Below the pieces are notes generated by a model. It had not been told where the DNA came from. It worked only from the letters and a program-made list of their open reading frames with translations, and made no database searches. A stretch of 64,000 nucleotides of DNA, from the NCBI GenBank assembly GCA_009823505.1, contig VZQC01005589.1, positions 99,780 through 163,779 of the forward strand, written 5' to 3'. Made by a program: the position numbers and the translations under genes. This DNA comes from Rhizomys pruinosus (Eukaryota > Chordata > Mammalia > Rodentia > Spalacidae). Of the stretch, positions 32,585 to 43,465 are shown in pieces (position 1 is the first letter of the stretch; each line of letters starts with the position of its first letter).

Positions 32585-33320
32585 GACTGTCAGGAATTGT
32601 TAACCTTCATTGTCAACCTGACAGCATTTAGAACCCTCTGAGAGACATGTCTGCGAAGGGGTTTCCTGAGGATTAACCTCCTGAAGTAGAGAACCCCATC
32701 CCGAAAGTGAGCAACACTCCCACAGGCTAGGATAAAAGACTGAAGTAAGGAAGGTAAACTGAATGCCAGAACTGATCCCTGCTTCCGGGCAGTGCCATGC
32801 AGTGAGTCAAGATCCTGTTGCCACGCCATCCCGCCACCACGCCACCCCACCACCACGCCACCCAGCCGCCATGCCACCCCGCCACCACGCCATATCCTTT
32901 TTCATGAGCAAAATTAACTCCCCCATCATTTAGTTTTAGTTTACTTTTTTCCTTCGGGGGGGGCGGGTGTTGTTTTGCTTTTTTGAGACAAGGGCTCATT
33001 TATGCAGCCCCAACTGACTCAAACTCCCGGAAATCCGCCTGCCTCCACCAGGAAGACGTGCACCACTACACCTGGCTCTTCAGCTGTTGTCAATCAGATA
33101 CTTAATCACAACAACAAGAAAACAAGGAGTACAGTGCCTTATAAAAGGGACTAGAGAGAGCTTCCTTCCCGCTCCCTCCATGTGGGAGTGAGATGACCAC
33201 ATGTGAGCCAAGGATCAGCCCTCCCCAGCCCCTGGGGACCTCAAGCCTCCAGAAATGGGAGAAATAATGTCTTGTTTCTAGGCCACTCTGTGTACACATC
33301 ATCCCTGAGGGGTGTGGGGC
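32585..33320 (+). mobile_element. MaLR-type LTR remnants with a B1 piece
   Basis: 32585-32640 ('gttaaccttcattgtcaacctgac') resembles the 5' end of MLT1/MaLR LTRs. 33130-33300 ('cttataaaagggactagagagagc...caagcctccagaaatgggagaaataatg') resembles the promoter and poly(A) half of such LTRs. 32975-33075 is a reverse B1 remnant. No coding capacity. Confidence 0.45.
32815..32892. repeat. CCACGCCAC-type short tandem repeat
   Basis: Roughly 10-bp units (CCACCACGCC, CCACCCAGCC, and so on) over about 78 bp, inside the MaLR-like sequence. Confidence 0.8.
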
Positions 33321-34085
33321 AGACTGCGGGATCTGGGGAAAGCTGAGGAATCTCAATGGACCTGGCCTTTCTGTGGTGTCCAGGGCTATGTCCATGCCAC
33401 ACAGTACCCACAGAGCAGCATGTATGGATGTGGACCATGTCCTAGGAGGCAGGATGGGATGAGGGTGGCTCTGCGATGTTCAGACAAGCAGGTTGGTGTG
33501 TGTGTGTGAATGCCTCCTTCCTGCCCTTCCTGGGAGACTTTGGCCTCCACTAGCCCAGCCCCCTCCCAGGGCAACTTCCTCCTTGGGTGGTAACAAAGCA
33601 CCTCCTCAGGAGGCTGTGCCCCACCCAATCCTGGTTGTCCCCTCCTTGCTTCACACCTCACTCAACTTTGAGGGCCCAGAGCTTCTAGGTGAGTATGATG
33701 TCCTGGTGCCGGAAAGCAGGTGGTTATGGAGGGGCCTGGATGGGACAGAAGGCTCAACAGCAGGTGCGCTGGTCAGAGCCCCCGGTGAGCAGCACAGGCC
33801 AGAAGGGCAGCACATGCTCTCCCACCCCCCACCCCCGCTTTCTGCTTTCTTCCTCCTTGCCCTCCTCCTTCCCCCTCCTCCCCCTTCATAGCCTTATGAA
33901 GCTTCCCAGATCTGCCTCATGTGCTTTGCTCTTATTTTTTCTCTTTTTTTTTTTAACCTTCATATATTTACTAGATTTAAGCCAGCTCTACTTCTATTTG
34001 AAATTAACAGAAGAGTCATTTTATACTTGGGTATGCATTGAGGCCTTTGGACCCATCACAAAGCCCTGGACAGAGAGACATGTGT
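33321..34085. other. Intergenic, no gene recognised
   Basis: Unique sequence with pyrimidine-rich stretches (33830-33890). No gene supported. Confidence 0.4.
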
Positions 34086-34119
34086 CAGATGGGGTTTTTC
34101 CCTTTCCTTCCCTAGCCTC

Positions 34120-34270
34120 CCTTCCCGTCCCCTCCCCTCCCCTCCCCTCCCCTCCCCTCCCTTCCTTTCCTTTCCTTTCCTTTCCTTCTTTCTTTCCTTC
34201 TTTCCTTTCCTTTCCTTTCCTCTTCTCTTTCCTTTCCTCTTCCCTTTCCTCTTCCCCTTTCCTTTCCTTT
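34120..34270. repeat. Pyrimidine tract with (CCCCT)n and (CCTTT)n
   Basis: A CCCCT array (about 34127-34163), then CCTTT/CTTCC repeats up to the poly(T) of a reverse B1. The minus strand is GGGGA-repeated. Confidence 0.95.
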
Positions 34271-34436
34271 TTTTTTTTTTTTTTTTTTTTGGCTTTTTGA
34301 GACAGGGTCTCTCTGTGGACCCAGCTGGCCTGGACCTCACTATGTAGACCAGGCTGGACTTGAACTCACAGAAATCCTCCTGCCTCTGACTCCTGAGTGC
34401 TGGGATTAAGGGCATGTGCCACCTCACCTTCCCAAA
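34269..34436 (-). mobile_element. B1 SINE, minus strand
   Basis: Poly(T) from 34269 then reverse B1 ('gagacagggtctctctgtgg' to 'catgtgccacctcacc'). Confidence 0.88.
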
Positions 34437-35690
34437 GGTTTTTTTTTTTCTAATTTGGAGCACAGACTTTGGTGGAGTAGGCTGGCCAGCCTTGCCTGCT
34501 GGGAGCATTCAACCCTCTGTATGTCCCCTGAGGACATACCACATCTCCAGAGCTTTGGGCCATCTGCTCAGTGCTGAACCCCTCTGGTCCCCAGAGAGGT
34601 AATTCCCACATAAAAGTGCAGCCTCAGACCTGGGCTGGGGCCACATGATCTGCTGGCTCAGGGTCCCAGGGGACACAAGTAGACACTCATCAGGGACACA
34701 TGTGGTCCCCTCACTCAGGCCAGGGCTCAGACTACGTTCACCTCAGCTCTCAGACACTCATTCTTTGCAGCTGCCTAGGAGTCCACCTTCTAGGAGGGTG
34801 TACCTGGCTGGGGCTGGGTAGGGGCCACAATGTCAGGGACCAGTACCTGTGCCCTGTGGGTGCCCAGGGCCTGGAGAAGTGTCATGTCAGGGCAACATGA
34901 CAGTGTGCCTGTGTCATTCTGTGTCCCAGTTGACCTGGGCTTGTCCCTCCTCCTCCAGGCCCAGCGAAGATGCCGGTCATTCACATCTCACCATCTTGCC
35001 ATCTCCTGCCTTGCTTCATCCTGAAGACGGCAGAGTGCACCATTCAGGTGGTAGGCATGTTGCCCATAGCTGTGTCTCAGATGTGGCCTAGCTGCCCAGC
35101 AGCCCCTGCCATGGAGCACATGATCCTGTAGGGATGACCTACACACAGGTAACCTAGACAGAGATGACTGATGGGCATGTGGGGTGGCTCTGGGGGTGCC
35201 CCTTGACTGGCAGAGGATCAATGGGGCAGGCCATGAGCTGGGCACCTTCAGGGATGGGCTGCGGTGGGAATAGGCTTGGAGAACAGCACCCTGTTGAGGC
35301 TGGAGGGACAGGAGGAAGCCACCCACAGGGCTGGGTATGAAATCTCTCTGGCTGAAGTATTGAGGACCTCCAGAAGTCTGTGAACCCACATCTAAGTGGG
35401 CCTGGCTCAGGTGGGAGGCCTTGGAGATGGTATCCATTGCAGCCAAGAACCAAGAACGTGGTGTCTGATGATGGGTATGTCCCCCTAATTGGCCTGGGAG
35501 ATGTGACATCTTCCCCTTCCCACCTGTTTTCTTAATTTCTCTCGGTGATACTTCTTATAGCTTTGAGAATCCATGCTCTGCACTTACTCCTGACACCTCT
35601 TTGCTCTCCGTGAATGGTATCATATTTTGAGGTTCTCTTTCTGATCATTACTATAGAAATGTAATTTGATATATTAATATTGCATCCTGT
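34437..35690. other. Intergenic, no gene recognised
   Basis: Unique GC-moderate sequence, becoming AT-rich after 35.5 kb. Confidence 0.4.
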
Positions 35691-35693
35691 CAC

Positions 35694-35880
35694 TTTTTTT
35701 TCTTTTTTCTTTTCTTTTTTTTTTTTTTTTTTGGTCTTTTTGAGACAGGGTCTCCCTGTAGCCCCAGCTGTCCTGGTGCTCACTCTGTAGACCAGGCTGG
35801 CCTTGAACTCACAAAGATCCACCTGCCTCTGCCTCCTGACTGGTAGGATTAAAGGTGTGCACCACCACGCCTAGCTTTTT
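35694..35880 (-). mobile_element. B1 SINE, minus strand
   Basis: T-rich tail 35694-35732, then reverse B1 to 'caccaccacgcctagc'. Confidence 0.9.
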
Positions 35881-36469
35881 TTTTTGGCCACATCCTGTCA
35901 TTTTTCTAATTCACCTGTTAGTTTTTAGTTTCCTCATTCCCTTTTTTCTGGTATAGTCATAAGGATTTTACATGTGTGATTCATCCATAGGTGATAATAC
36001 TGTTACTTCTTTCTTTGAAAAAAAATCACTTTTTGTCTGTCTCACACTAAACTACAGGCAATAAGAAATCAAATTTAACAGTATATACACTGATCCAAAG
36101 TTCATATTTACAAGTAATCAACTTTAATTGCATGATTTACAACAATTGAGGATTTTGCTTTCTATTTTCAAGTTTTATGGAAAGTGTATTTGTAGGGGCA
36201 CAGTAAGGAAGAGAAAACCTCAGGGACAATTTGCATCTTAAAATCACCCCACTGGAATTGTTTCTTACCCTCTTTTTAAATTTTTTTCCTTTGTTAGATG
36301 TAAAAATAATGAAAAAATATTTCAGGAAATAGAAACCACAATATATAATACATAAATTTGGCAGCTGCCCCTGTATATTTTGAAAAAGTCATTTTTCTCC
36401 CTATATATAAAAATTATTTTAATACTTGAAGTTTTACACTCAGATTTACAGAGTAAAAATTATTAATTT
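35881..36469. other. AT-rich intergenic segment
   Basis: About 70% A+T without ORFs. It may be degraded L1 given the neighbouring fragment, but I see no diagnostic phrase. Confidence 0.35.
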
Positions 36470-36471
36470 TT

Positions 36472-36634
36472 TTTTTGTGCCTATGTGTATGTAAGTGCAC
36501 CTATGTCTTGCAATGCCTGAGGTCAGAAGAGGGCATTGGATCCCCTGGAAGTGGAGTTACAGGTGGTTGTTAGCTGCCATGTTGGTGCTGGGAATCAAAC
36601 CCAGATCCTCTGTAAGAGCAGCCAGTGCCCCTAA
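36472..36634 (-). mobile_element. B2 SINE, minus strand, 5' head missing
   Basis: Reverse B2 from 'gtgcacctatgtcttgcaatgcc' to 'ctctgtaagagcagccagtgcccctaa'. The terminal 'gccatctctccagcccc' is absent. Confidence 0.85.
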
Positions 36635-36674
36635 CCCTGTTACTTCATTTCAGTGTTCTTTTCCACCCTCTTCC

Positions 36675-37195
36675 TGAGCACAGGGGCCACCTTCCATCTC
36701 TCCATGTTGCATGTGAGGTTTCCTGTGGGTCAGGTGTTGATGCTCTTGGTTACTGCAGGGGTGTCCTTCTGGCCCTAGGTTTCTATGACAGGTGGGGAAC
36801 TTTGTCAATGTTTTTCTGTATCTGTTCAGGGGATTATATACATTTCAGTTTTTCCTGTTTTGTGATGAATTCTACTGATCAATGTTCTAAAGTTAAAATA
36901 TGCAAATATGCTTCACATTCCGGGGGTGGGGAAGGTTCTTGTTGATGACGTGTGATTGGTTTTACATCTTGCTGGGTTCGCTTTGCTAGTTATTTTTTTG
37001 TGTGTGTGTGAAGGATTTTCATATCTGCATTCATAAATGATACTGGTTTTCTCAAAGGTGTTCGCCTTTGTCCAATTTTGGTCAGAGAGTAAAGTCTGCC
37101 TTAGAAACTGATGTGAGAAGTATTCTCTTTGACTTTCCAAAATTGGTTAAGATTAAATTTACTTTATTCTTAAATGTTGGATAGACTTAACCAGG
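36675..37195 (-). mobile_element. Old L1 ORF2 fragment, minus strand
   Basis: Antisense L1-like phrases 'gtgtgattggttttacatcttgctggg', 'aaggattttcatatctgcattcataaatgatactggttttc' and 'aaatgttggatagactta' fit the reverse-transcriptase region read backward. Degenerate. Confidence 0.5.
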
Positions 37196-37559
37196 GACCC
37201 AAACAAGATGCAGTGTTTTCTTTCTTTTTTTTTCTTCAGCTCTCAATTCTTTATTTAACCAGTTAGTAAACATAGGCAATAAACATAAGGAATATCCATG
37301 TAAACCCAATTAGCAAGCATCTGAGTAAACTTCTTGTACAACCCAGGGTCCCCAAGTCCAGTTGGAAAGGTTTGCATACACAAACATGTTGATCAAATAA
37401 AAGTCCAGTCTGTCTTTGCTATGATCTCACAATCCACCCCCCTTCTTTGGCCCTTACAGTCTGATGCACCCACCTCTTCTGCAAAAGTCCCTGGGCTTTG
37501 GAGGGGAGGGTGAGAGGGAGTGACAGACAAGAAGATCCATTTTTTCTTTGAGGTGACAC

Positions 37560-38043
37560 ATTGTATTAGTCAGTGTTCTCTAAAGAAACAGAAGCAACAG
37601 GATGAATATATATAGCTATATACAATTTATTGATTTGCTCACATGACAGAGTTCAAGGATTCCAACAGTAGCTGCACCACACTGGAAAAGCCGAGATGAG
37701 AATCCAGGGAACTGCTCAGTCCACAAGGCTGGATGTCTCAGTAGTCCCAATCCAGTGCTGAAGGCCCAAATGGGTTCCAGGAGAACTGCCAGTCTCAGTA
37801 CATGCTGGGATCCGAAAGGTTGATCACAGCAGCAAGACAAACTCACCAGATGAGAGAGGCAAGCCGCAGTAGAAAAAGGGGACCAGCTCCTTCTGCCTGG
37901 CCTTAAATACTGCCTTCCGGCAGAAGTTAATGCCCACATTTGGGGTGGGCCATCCGGGTTGAGGCGGTCCAATCAGAAGACCCTTTTTCTCTTATTTGTT
38001 CCTTAGTCCAGTCAAGTTGACACCCAGGATTAACCATCACACA
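37560..38043 (-). mobile_element. MLT1/MaLR-type solo LTR, minus strand
   Basis: On the minus strand it begins TGTGATGGTTAATCCTGGGT then GTCAACTTGACTGG, and ends '...tttctttagagaacactgactaataca'. Both are hallmark ends of MLT1-like LTRs of the ERVL-MaLR group. About 480 bp, no internal genes. Confidence 0.75.
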
Positions 38044-38151
38044 CATCAAACTCTTGGGTCTGTCCAAGTTACATTTTCAACGGACTGTGGACTGGTGGCT
38101 CATTTAGAAGTCTCTTTTTAATTCTAGTAATAAAACACAAATAGTAACAAT

Positions 38152-38305
38152 TTGGGGGGGTGTTTTTGAGACAGGGTCTCCCTTTAGTCTCAACTGGCCT
38201 AGAGTTTGCTATGTAGACCAGGCTGGCCTTGAACTCACAGAGGTCCGCCTGTCTCTGCCTCCCGAGTGCTGGGATTAAAGGCGTGCACCACCATGCCCAG
38301 CCAAG
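38152..38305 (-). mobile_element. B1 SINE, minus strand
   Basis: Reverse B1, 'tttttgagacagggtctccc' to 'gcaccaccatgcccagcc'. A TSD resembling 'aagtaaca'/'agtaacaa' flanks it. Confidence 0.88.
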
Positions 38306-38973
38306 TAACAAATATTAACCATTTACAAGTTACCCTATGGGCTCAAACACATATGCATGGATAGTTTCTTGGTCAGAGCATTATAGCTCTTTAACAAAAG
38401 GATGGCAATAGCTTTCTAATGTGGCCTATAAAGTCTCCTGACACTGGGGTGGGGGGCACCAAGGCTGTAGCTATCAGCTGTGTGTCCTACCCCTTCCCCC
38501 TGAGGGAGTGTCCATAGATCCAATTGGATATTTTTTTCTGGGTGTACATGAACCAGGCTTCCACTGTTGGTCTATATCTTCTTTGGCATGTAAAAGTGCA
38601 GCATGTGAGGTCTTTAGTAGAACTTCAGGTACCGAGTCTTTTCAGCAGTTTGCATAGCGCTCTTTGGCACCATGAAGTTCGGCTGTTGATTTCCAGGGCA
38701 GGGTCTCAGCATAATTTTTCTTTCTCATGCTCATATCATGCCATATCTTCAGCAATAGGGTCTTACTATCCATTTCTTGTGTGCACCCAAATTTGGGGCT
38801 TTAAGAGCCTCCCTGGCCACAGCTTGTGCTAGAGCAGCCCACAGCTGGTACTGAAGACTTTATCTTCCAATACATTTTATTTAACCACATGGCAAAATTT
38901 AGAGGCAGGGCACTACACTAGTCCAAAGGGACAGGCACAAATGCCCACAGGTCAGCTCCTTTGTTGAAATGTT

Positions 38974-39019
38974 CAAGAAGTGTTCAAGAAATGCTGACCC
39001 ATTTCTTGAACACTTCTTG
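38974..39019. repeat. Perfect 20-bp inverted repeat with 6-nt loop
   Basis: Left arm CAAGAAGTGTTCAAGAAATG (38974-38993), loop CTGACC, right arm its exact reverse complement (39000-39019). It forms a 20-bp hairpin on either strand. Confidence 0.95.
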
Positions 39020-39404
39020 TTGGAACCCAGATGGGGGCTCCATCTGTGGGAAGAGACAAGCAAACCCTTTCTCCATAGTTAGCAGTGGATTTGGGTTTTC
39101 TCATTGGCCCAACATTGTACCAATGATGTCTTATGGGCTGTTAGAGGGCTCCAGTGTTTATGGCCTGGCGTTATCATTTATGACAGGGATCAAGCTGAAA
39201 GGGTTTACCAAGACCATTCAGACTGTCCCTTCTGGACTGCATACTGCTGGTTCAAGGAGGTAGAACCCAGCTTTTCCTGAGCCAAATTATCTTGATATGG
39301 GCCAAAGAAATGTCACAGTTAATACTTGTATAATACAGAGAAACATGGAGAACATTTGTGTCCATTTAATCTAATAGCTGTAACTGGGCAGTATTTTCTT
39401 TTAG

Positions 39405-39500
39405 ACCCAACAGGCTGGTCTTGAACTCACAGAGATCTATGCCTGTCTCTGCCTCCTGAGTGCTGGAGTTAAAGATATATGCTACCATACACAGCCTGTT
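39405..39500 (-). mobile_element. B1 SINE fragment, minus strand
   Basis: 'aggctggtcttgaactcacagagatctatgcctgtctctgcctcctgagtgctgg' is the reverse middle of B1. Confidence 0.75.
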
Positions 39501-39524
39501 TTCTTTTTAAAAATGATTATTTTA

Positions 39525-39543
39525 TTTTTATTTATGTGTGTGC

Positions 39544-39575
<32 letters not shown>

Positions 39576-39718
39576 CTGTATGTATATATGCCATGTGAGT
39601 GCAAGTACCTGCAGAAACGAGAAGAGTGTATTGGATCTCCTGGGTGCTGAGAACTGAACTCCAGTTCTCTGGAAGAGCAGCAAGTGCTCTTAAACTGCTG
39701 AGTCCTTTCTCCAACCTA
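39525..39718 (-). mobile_element. B2 SINE, minus strand, with (TG)n tail
   Basis: Reverse B2 body 39590-39716; its tail contains a TG microsatellite (39548-39574). Confidence 0.8.
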
Positions 39719-39752
39719 GAATGTTTTTGTTGTTACTGTTCTTGTTTGGTTT

Positions 39753-39756
<4 letters not shown>

Positions 39757-39797
<41 letters not shown>
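39757..39797. repeat. (CT)n microsatellite
   Basis: About 20 uninterrupted CT dinucleotides directly before a reverse B1. Confidence 0.97.
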
Positions 39798-39800
<3 letters not shown>

Positions 39801-39925
39801 TTTTTTGTGCCAGGGTCTCCCTGTAGCCCCAGCTGTCCTGGAACTCACTATGTAGACCAGGCTGGCCTTGAACTTGCAAAGATCCACCTGCTTCTGCCTC
39901 CCAAGTGCTGGGATCAAAGGTGTAT
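39798..39925 (-). mobile_element. B1 SINE, minus strand
   Basis: Reverse B1, 'tgccagggtctccctgtagcccc' to 'gggatcaaaggtgt', truncated at its 5' end. Confidence 0.85.
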
Positions 39926-41094
39926 CAAGGCTGTGTGTATCAAGGCTGTCACAGGAGGAGGTGGCTTTGTTGAGGTATGGGCATAGGAATGTTGGAGTGT
40001 CCTGGGCAATGGAGTCTCCGGGATCACCTTATGTTCTCTCCTAACCTGTGGTGGATAAATGGGTGTTCATTATATGGATCCAGCATTTCATTAAAACAGT
40101 TTATTGAGAAAAAAAACCCTAAAGTGGAGACATAGCAACTCTCCTGGATGCTTCTAGGAAGGGGAGAGAGAGGTGTCTGCCAGGTGCACCGGGTGTAAGA
40201 CTCTAGAGGCCAAAGGGCGGTAGGCTGCATGGTGCATTCCACAGTTCAGCACTGAGCAGGCTAAGGAAATGGACCCTGTGAGTAAAAATGTCCTCTTGAG
40301 GGGAATTGGAGAAACCTGCTTGAGAAACCTGGGCTTGGGGGAAGCAAACAGCTGGCCAAATCTGGGGCTTTCCAGACAGTGAGATAGAAGGGCCAGGGAT
40401 GAGCAGAGCACTGGCTGGACCAGTGGCCTCGATCGAGGCCCACGCTGCATCCTGCAGGGCTCAGTTGTGATGTTCCTTATGAGCGCTGCTCTGAGGGCTG
40501 CACTCGTGCAGACTTTGAATACCCAGTTCCAGTCCCTGTTGTTCTCAAGAAGATCATGTGGGTCTGTACAGTCTGGTTGACCTGCCTCACACATACAACT
40601 TCCTGGAAGTGCAGCTCTGACACATGCAGACTGGCACTGATCTCAGGGGAAGGGGAGGCTGGGCAAGTAGAAGTGAGAGGAAAGATCAAGTGGGTGGAGG
40701 GTGGTTAGATGATGCTGGTGATCGGTGTGGCCTCCACTAAGCGCTCTACAGGATGGGTGTGTTCAGGGCAGGTGTAACATAGGCTGGGAGTTTCATGTGA
40801 GGATGAACAGTGTGCTAATGGATATGGGGGGAATGTTTGTGTGGATGTGTTTGTGTCTTGTGTGGATCTGTATATGTTCATGTGTCTGTGTGTCTATGTT
40901 GTATGAGTGTGACTGTGTCTGTGTATTTGTATGACTCTGTGTGCCGCTATCTGTGTGTCTGTGTGTATGGATCCAAGGAAAGGTTCTGAACTGTCTACAG
41001 ATTGCTAGGGTGAGCAAGTACCAATGAGAAATACACTCATGTTTTCTGAAACCTCCTGTTTACCCTGATCTGACAGACTAAGCCTAAACTTGAT
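39926..41094. other. Intergenic, no gene recognised
   Basis: Unique sequence; TG-rich between 40835 and 40970. No supported gene. Confidence 0.4.
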
Positions 41095-41132
41095 GCTAAC
41101 CCTAACCCTAACCCTAGTTCTAACTCTAACTC
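41095..41132. repeat. Short interstitial telomere-like repeat
   Basis: Three CCCTAA units in a row (CTAACCCTAACCCTAACCCTA) followed by degenerate 'gttctaactctaact'. Confidence 0.85.
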
Positions 41133-41229
41133 CAGCCTCGGAAGCACCAGTTGAGATGATCACAATTGGCTGGTTGTTTTGTTCTATCTGGGTGGAAGTC
41201 ACTAAGTAAGAAACCATTCCAGTAGTGTT

Positions 41230-41620
41230 GGCATCCCTGAGCTCTTGAGAGGCAGAGGCATCATACTGGGCCCACAGATGCAGGACCTTAGAGCTCTAGG
41301 CCCTGAGAACTTGAGGATTATGATTCCAGGTATTTAAAGCTAGAGACTCTAAGTGCTCAGGTTCAAGCAGGCTTTGGGTCTTCAAGGCCAGAAGTTTATG
41401 GCTCTAGGATTCAGAACTAGAAGTGTGCAGTCCAAAGCTTTCAAAGCTGAAGACTTACAGTGCCAGCTGCCAGTCCAGAGGCTTAAAGCTCTGGGTCTTG
41501 ATGGCATCAACCTAATACTCAGTAGCTACCGTTGCAGCTTTTGAGGTTCAGGTGTTGGAGATCCTTGGCTCCTGAACTTCAGTGGCTCTAGAACTCTTCT
41601 AGCAGCTGGGACTTGTGGTC
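41230..41620. repeat. Low-similarity periodic sequence
   Basis: Recurring words such as 'gctcta', 'agaact', 'aaagct' and 'ttaaagctct' at about 20-30 bp spacing suggest an old, diverged tandem repeat. No clean unit can be drawn. Confidence 0.35.
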
Positions 41621-41787
41621 TGTTCTGTAGTCCCATGCCTCCTGCAGCTCAGCTCTCTGTCATTTCCTCCTTTTTTAGCCTTTCTGTGGTCTCTCATCAT
41701 CTCAGCTCATGGAGTTTCCAGGCCACTTTCTGGAACTCTTGTTTTCTTATTCTGCTGACACAGCTGCCAACACCATTACCACTACCA

Positions 41788-42532
41788 CTCCTCCTCCTAC
41801 TCCTCCTCCTCCTCCTCCTCCTTTTCCTCCTCCTCCTCCTTCTCCTCCTCCTTCTTCTCCTCCCCCTACTCCTCCTCCTCCTCCTACTCATCCTTCTTCT
41901 CCTCCTCCTTCTCCTCCTCCTCCTTCTCCTCTTCCTCCTCCTCCTCCTCCTCCTTCTCTTCCTCCTCCTTCTCCTCCTCCTACTCCTCCTCCTCCTTCTC
42001 CTCCTCCTTCTCCTCCTACTCCTCCTTCTTCTCCTTCTCCTCCTCCTCCTCCTTCTCCTCCTCCTCCTCCTCCTTCTCCTCCTCCTCCTTCTCCTCCTCC
42101 TCCTCCTCCTCCTCTTCCTCCTCCTACTCCGCCTCCTCCTCCTCCTTCTCCTCCTCCTTCTCCTCTTCCTCCTCCTACTCTGCCTCCTCCTTCTCCTCCT
42201 CCTTCTCCTCTTCCTTCTCCTCCTCCACCTCCTCCTCCTCCTTCTCCTCCTCCTTCTCCTCCTCCTTCTCCTTCTCCTCCTCCTCCTTCTCCTCCTCCTT
42301 CTCCTCTTCCTCCTCCTCCGCCTCCTCCTCCTACTGCTCCTCCTCCTTCTCCTCCTCCTCCTTCTCCTCCTCCTCCTCCTGCTCCTCTTCCTCCTTCTCC
42401 TCCTCCTCCTTCTCCTCTTCCTCCTCCTCCTTCTCCTCCTCCTTCTCCTCCTCCTCCTCCTACTCCTCCTTCTCTTTCTCCTCCTCCTCCTCCTCTCCAT
42501 CTCCTCCTCCTCCTCCTCCTCCTCCTCCTTTT
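41788..42532. repeat. ~750-bp (CCT/CTT)n pyrimidine tract
   Basis: Almost pure C/T on the + strand, dominated by CCT triplets with CTT, plus a scattering of A and G interruptions. Triplet periodicity leaves frames open on both strands, encoding Leu/Pro/Ser or Glu/Arg homopolymers; these are not genes. Confidence 0.98.
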
Positions 42533-43325
42533 CTGGCATAGCCAGGACTGGAAGCCCTGTGTTTCATCTAGTCTTTGTACACCCAGATCAGTCTGCTCTA
42601 TGAGAAGTAGCCAAGACCATTAGGGAGAAGTTAGGACATGGGAGAGAAATCACCTGGACCACCCCAAAAAATAAAAGCAGCACTGCTTCTCTACCAGAGA
42701 GACCGCAGCATGCTTGCTCCAACAGGCCAGAGCAGTCCAGTTCCACCAATCATAGTTCTACAGATGCACCAATCATAAGCCTTGAATATGTATAAATCAG
42801 GAGCCTTTTGCTGAGGCACAGAGGGAAGTTCTCTCTGATGTCCTCCAACAGAAAGATGAGTAGAGTCGGTAAGAAGCCACCAAGGCTTCCCATGGCCAAA
42901 GTAAAGTCACCAGAGCAATTGCGAGCTTCTGGAGTGGTCATGACTGGAGCCAGGCCTCCGGCAGCAGAAGACACAGCTGGGCAGAGGCCAGTTCTGCTGT
43001 GCTTCTGGCAGCTGGCGTCTCCTCAGTGAACCCACGAAGGGTCAAATCAGCCGTGCTGATGACGGCCTGGCTGGTTGGCAAAGAACTGACTCCTTGATCA
43101 AAAGGTCCCCCCTCAAGGCAACTGGACATAAGAGAAGGGTCTGATAGGTGTCTACCAGATGATGAATGACTTGACCATGGAAGTTTCAGCTGGCATTTAT
43201 TTATCCTGAAGAATTGAGAATTGAACCTAGGGCTCTCGAATGCTAGGGAAGTACTCTACCACTGAGCTGTACTCCTAAACATTCAAAGGTGCTTACAGTA
43301 AAGACCTGTCATGGAATTAACATCT
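42533..43325. other. Intergenic, no gene recognised
   Basis: Unique sequence with no supported exon. A short tRNA-like/ID-like phrase ('gaacctagggctctcgaatgctagg...accactgagctgtactcc', 43215-43275) is probably a reverse SINE fragment. Confidence 0.4.
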
Positions 43326-43465
43326 GCAACAGAGACTGGTGGGGGTGGTTCATGCCTGTAATCCCAACACTTGGGAGGCTGAGGCAGGACTGCCAAGAGT
43401 TCAAGGCCATCCTGAGCTACCCTGTGAGTTCCAGGTCAGCCTAGGCTACAGAACGAGGCTGTGAG
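43326..43465 (+). mobile_element. B1/PB1-type SINE, old
   Basis: 'ggtgggggtggttcatgcctgtaatcccaacacttgggaggctgaggcagg' and the rest show a diverged, probably ancestral B1 copy. Confidence 0.7.

Larger units (their letters stand above)
37215..39310 (-). mobile_element. Unclassified retroelement-like block ending in poly(A), minus strand, split by an LTR and a B1
   Basis: Read on the minus strand, the block ends 'ggttaaataaagaattgagagctgaag' followed by an A-rich run (37215-37240). That is the signature of a reverse-transcribed 3' end with AATAAA. The MaLR LTR at 37560-38043 and a B1 at 38152-38305 interrupt it. No ORF or family could be assigned; the left (5') limit near 39.3 kb is a guess. 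Confidence 0.35.

Noticed and set aside
41635..42603. Poly-Leu (322 aa), poly-Pro (304 aa) and poly-Arg/Glu (280 aa) ORFs
   Set aside because: All come from the CCT/CTT microsatellite; no coding evidence.
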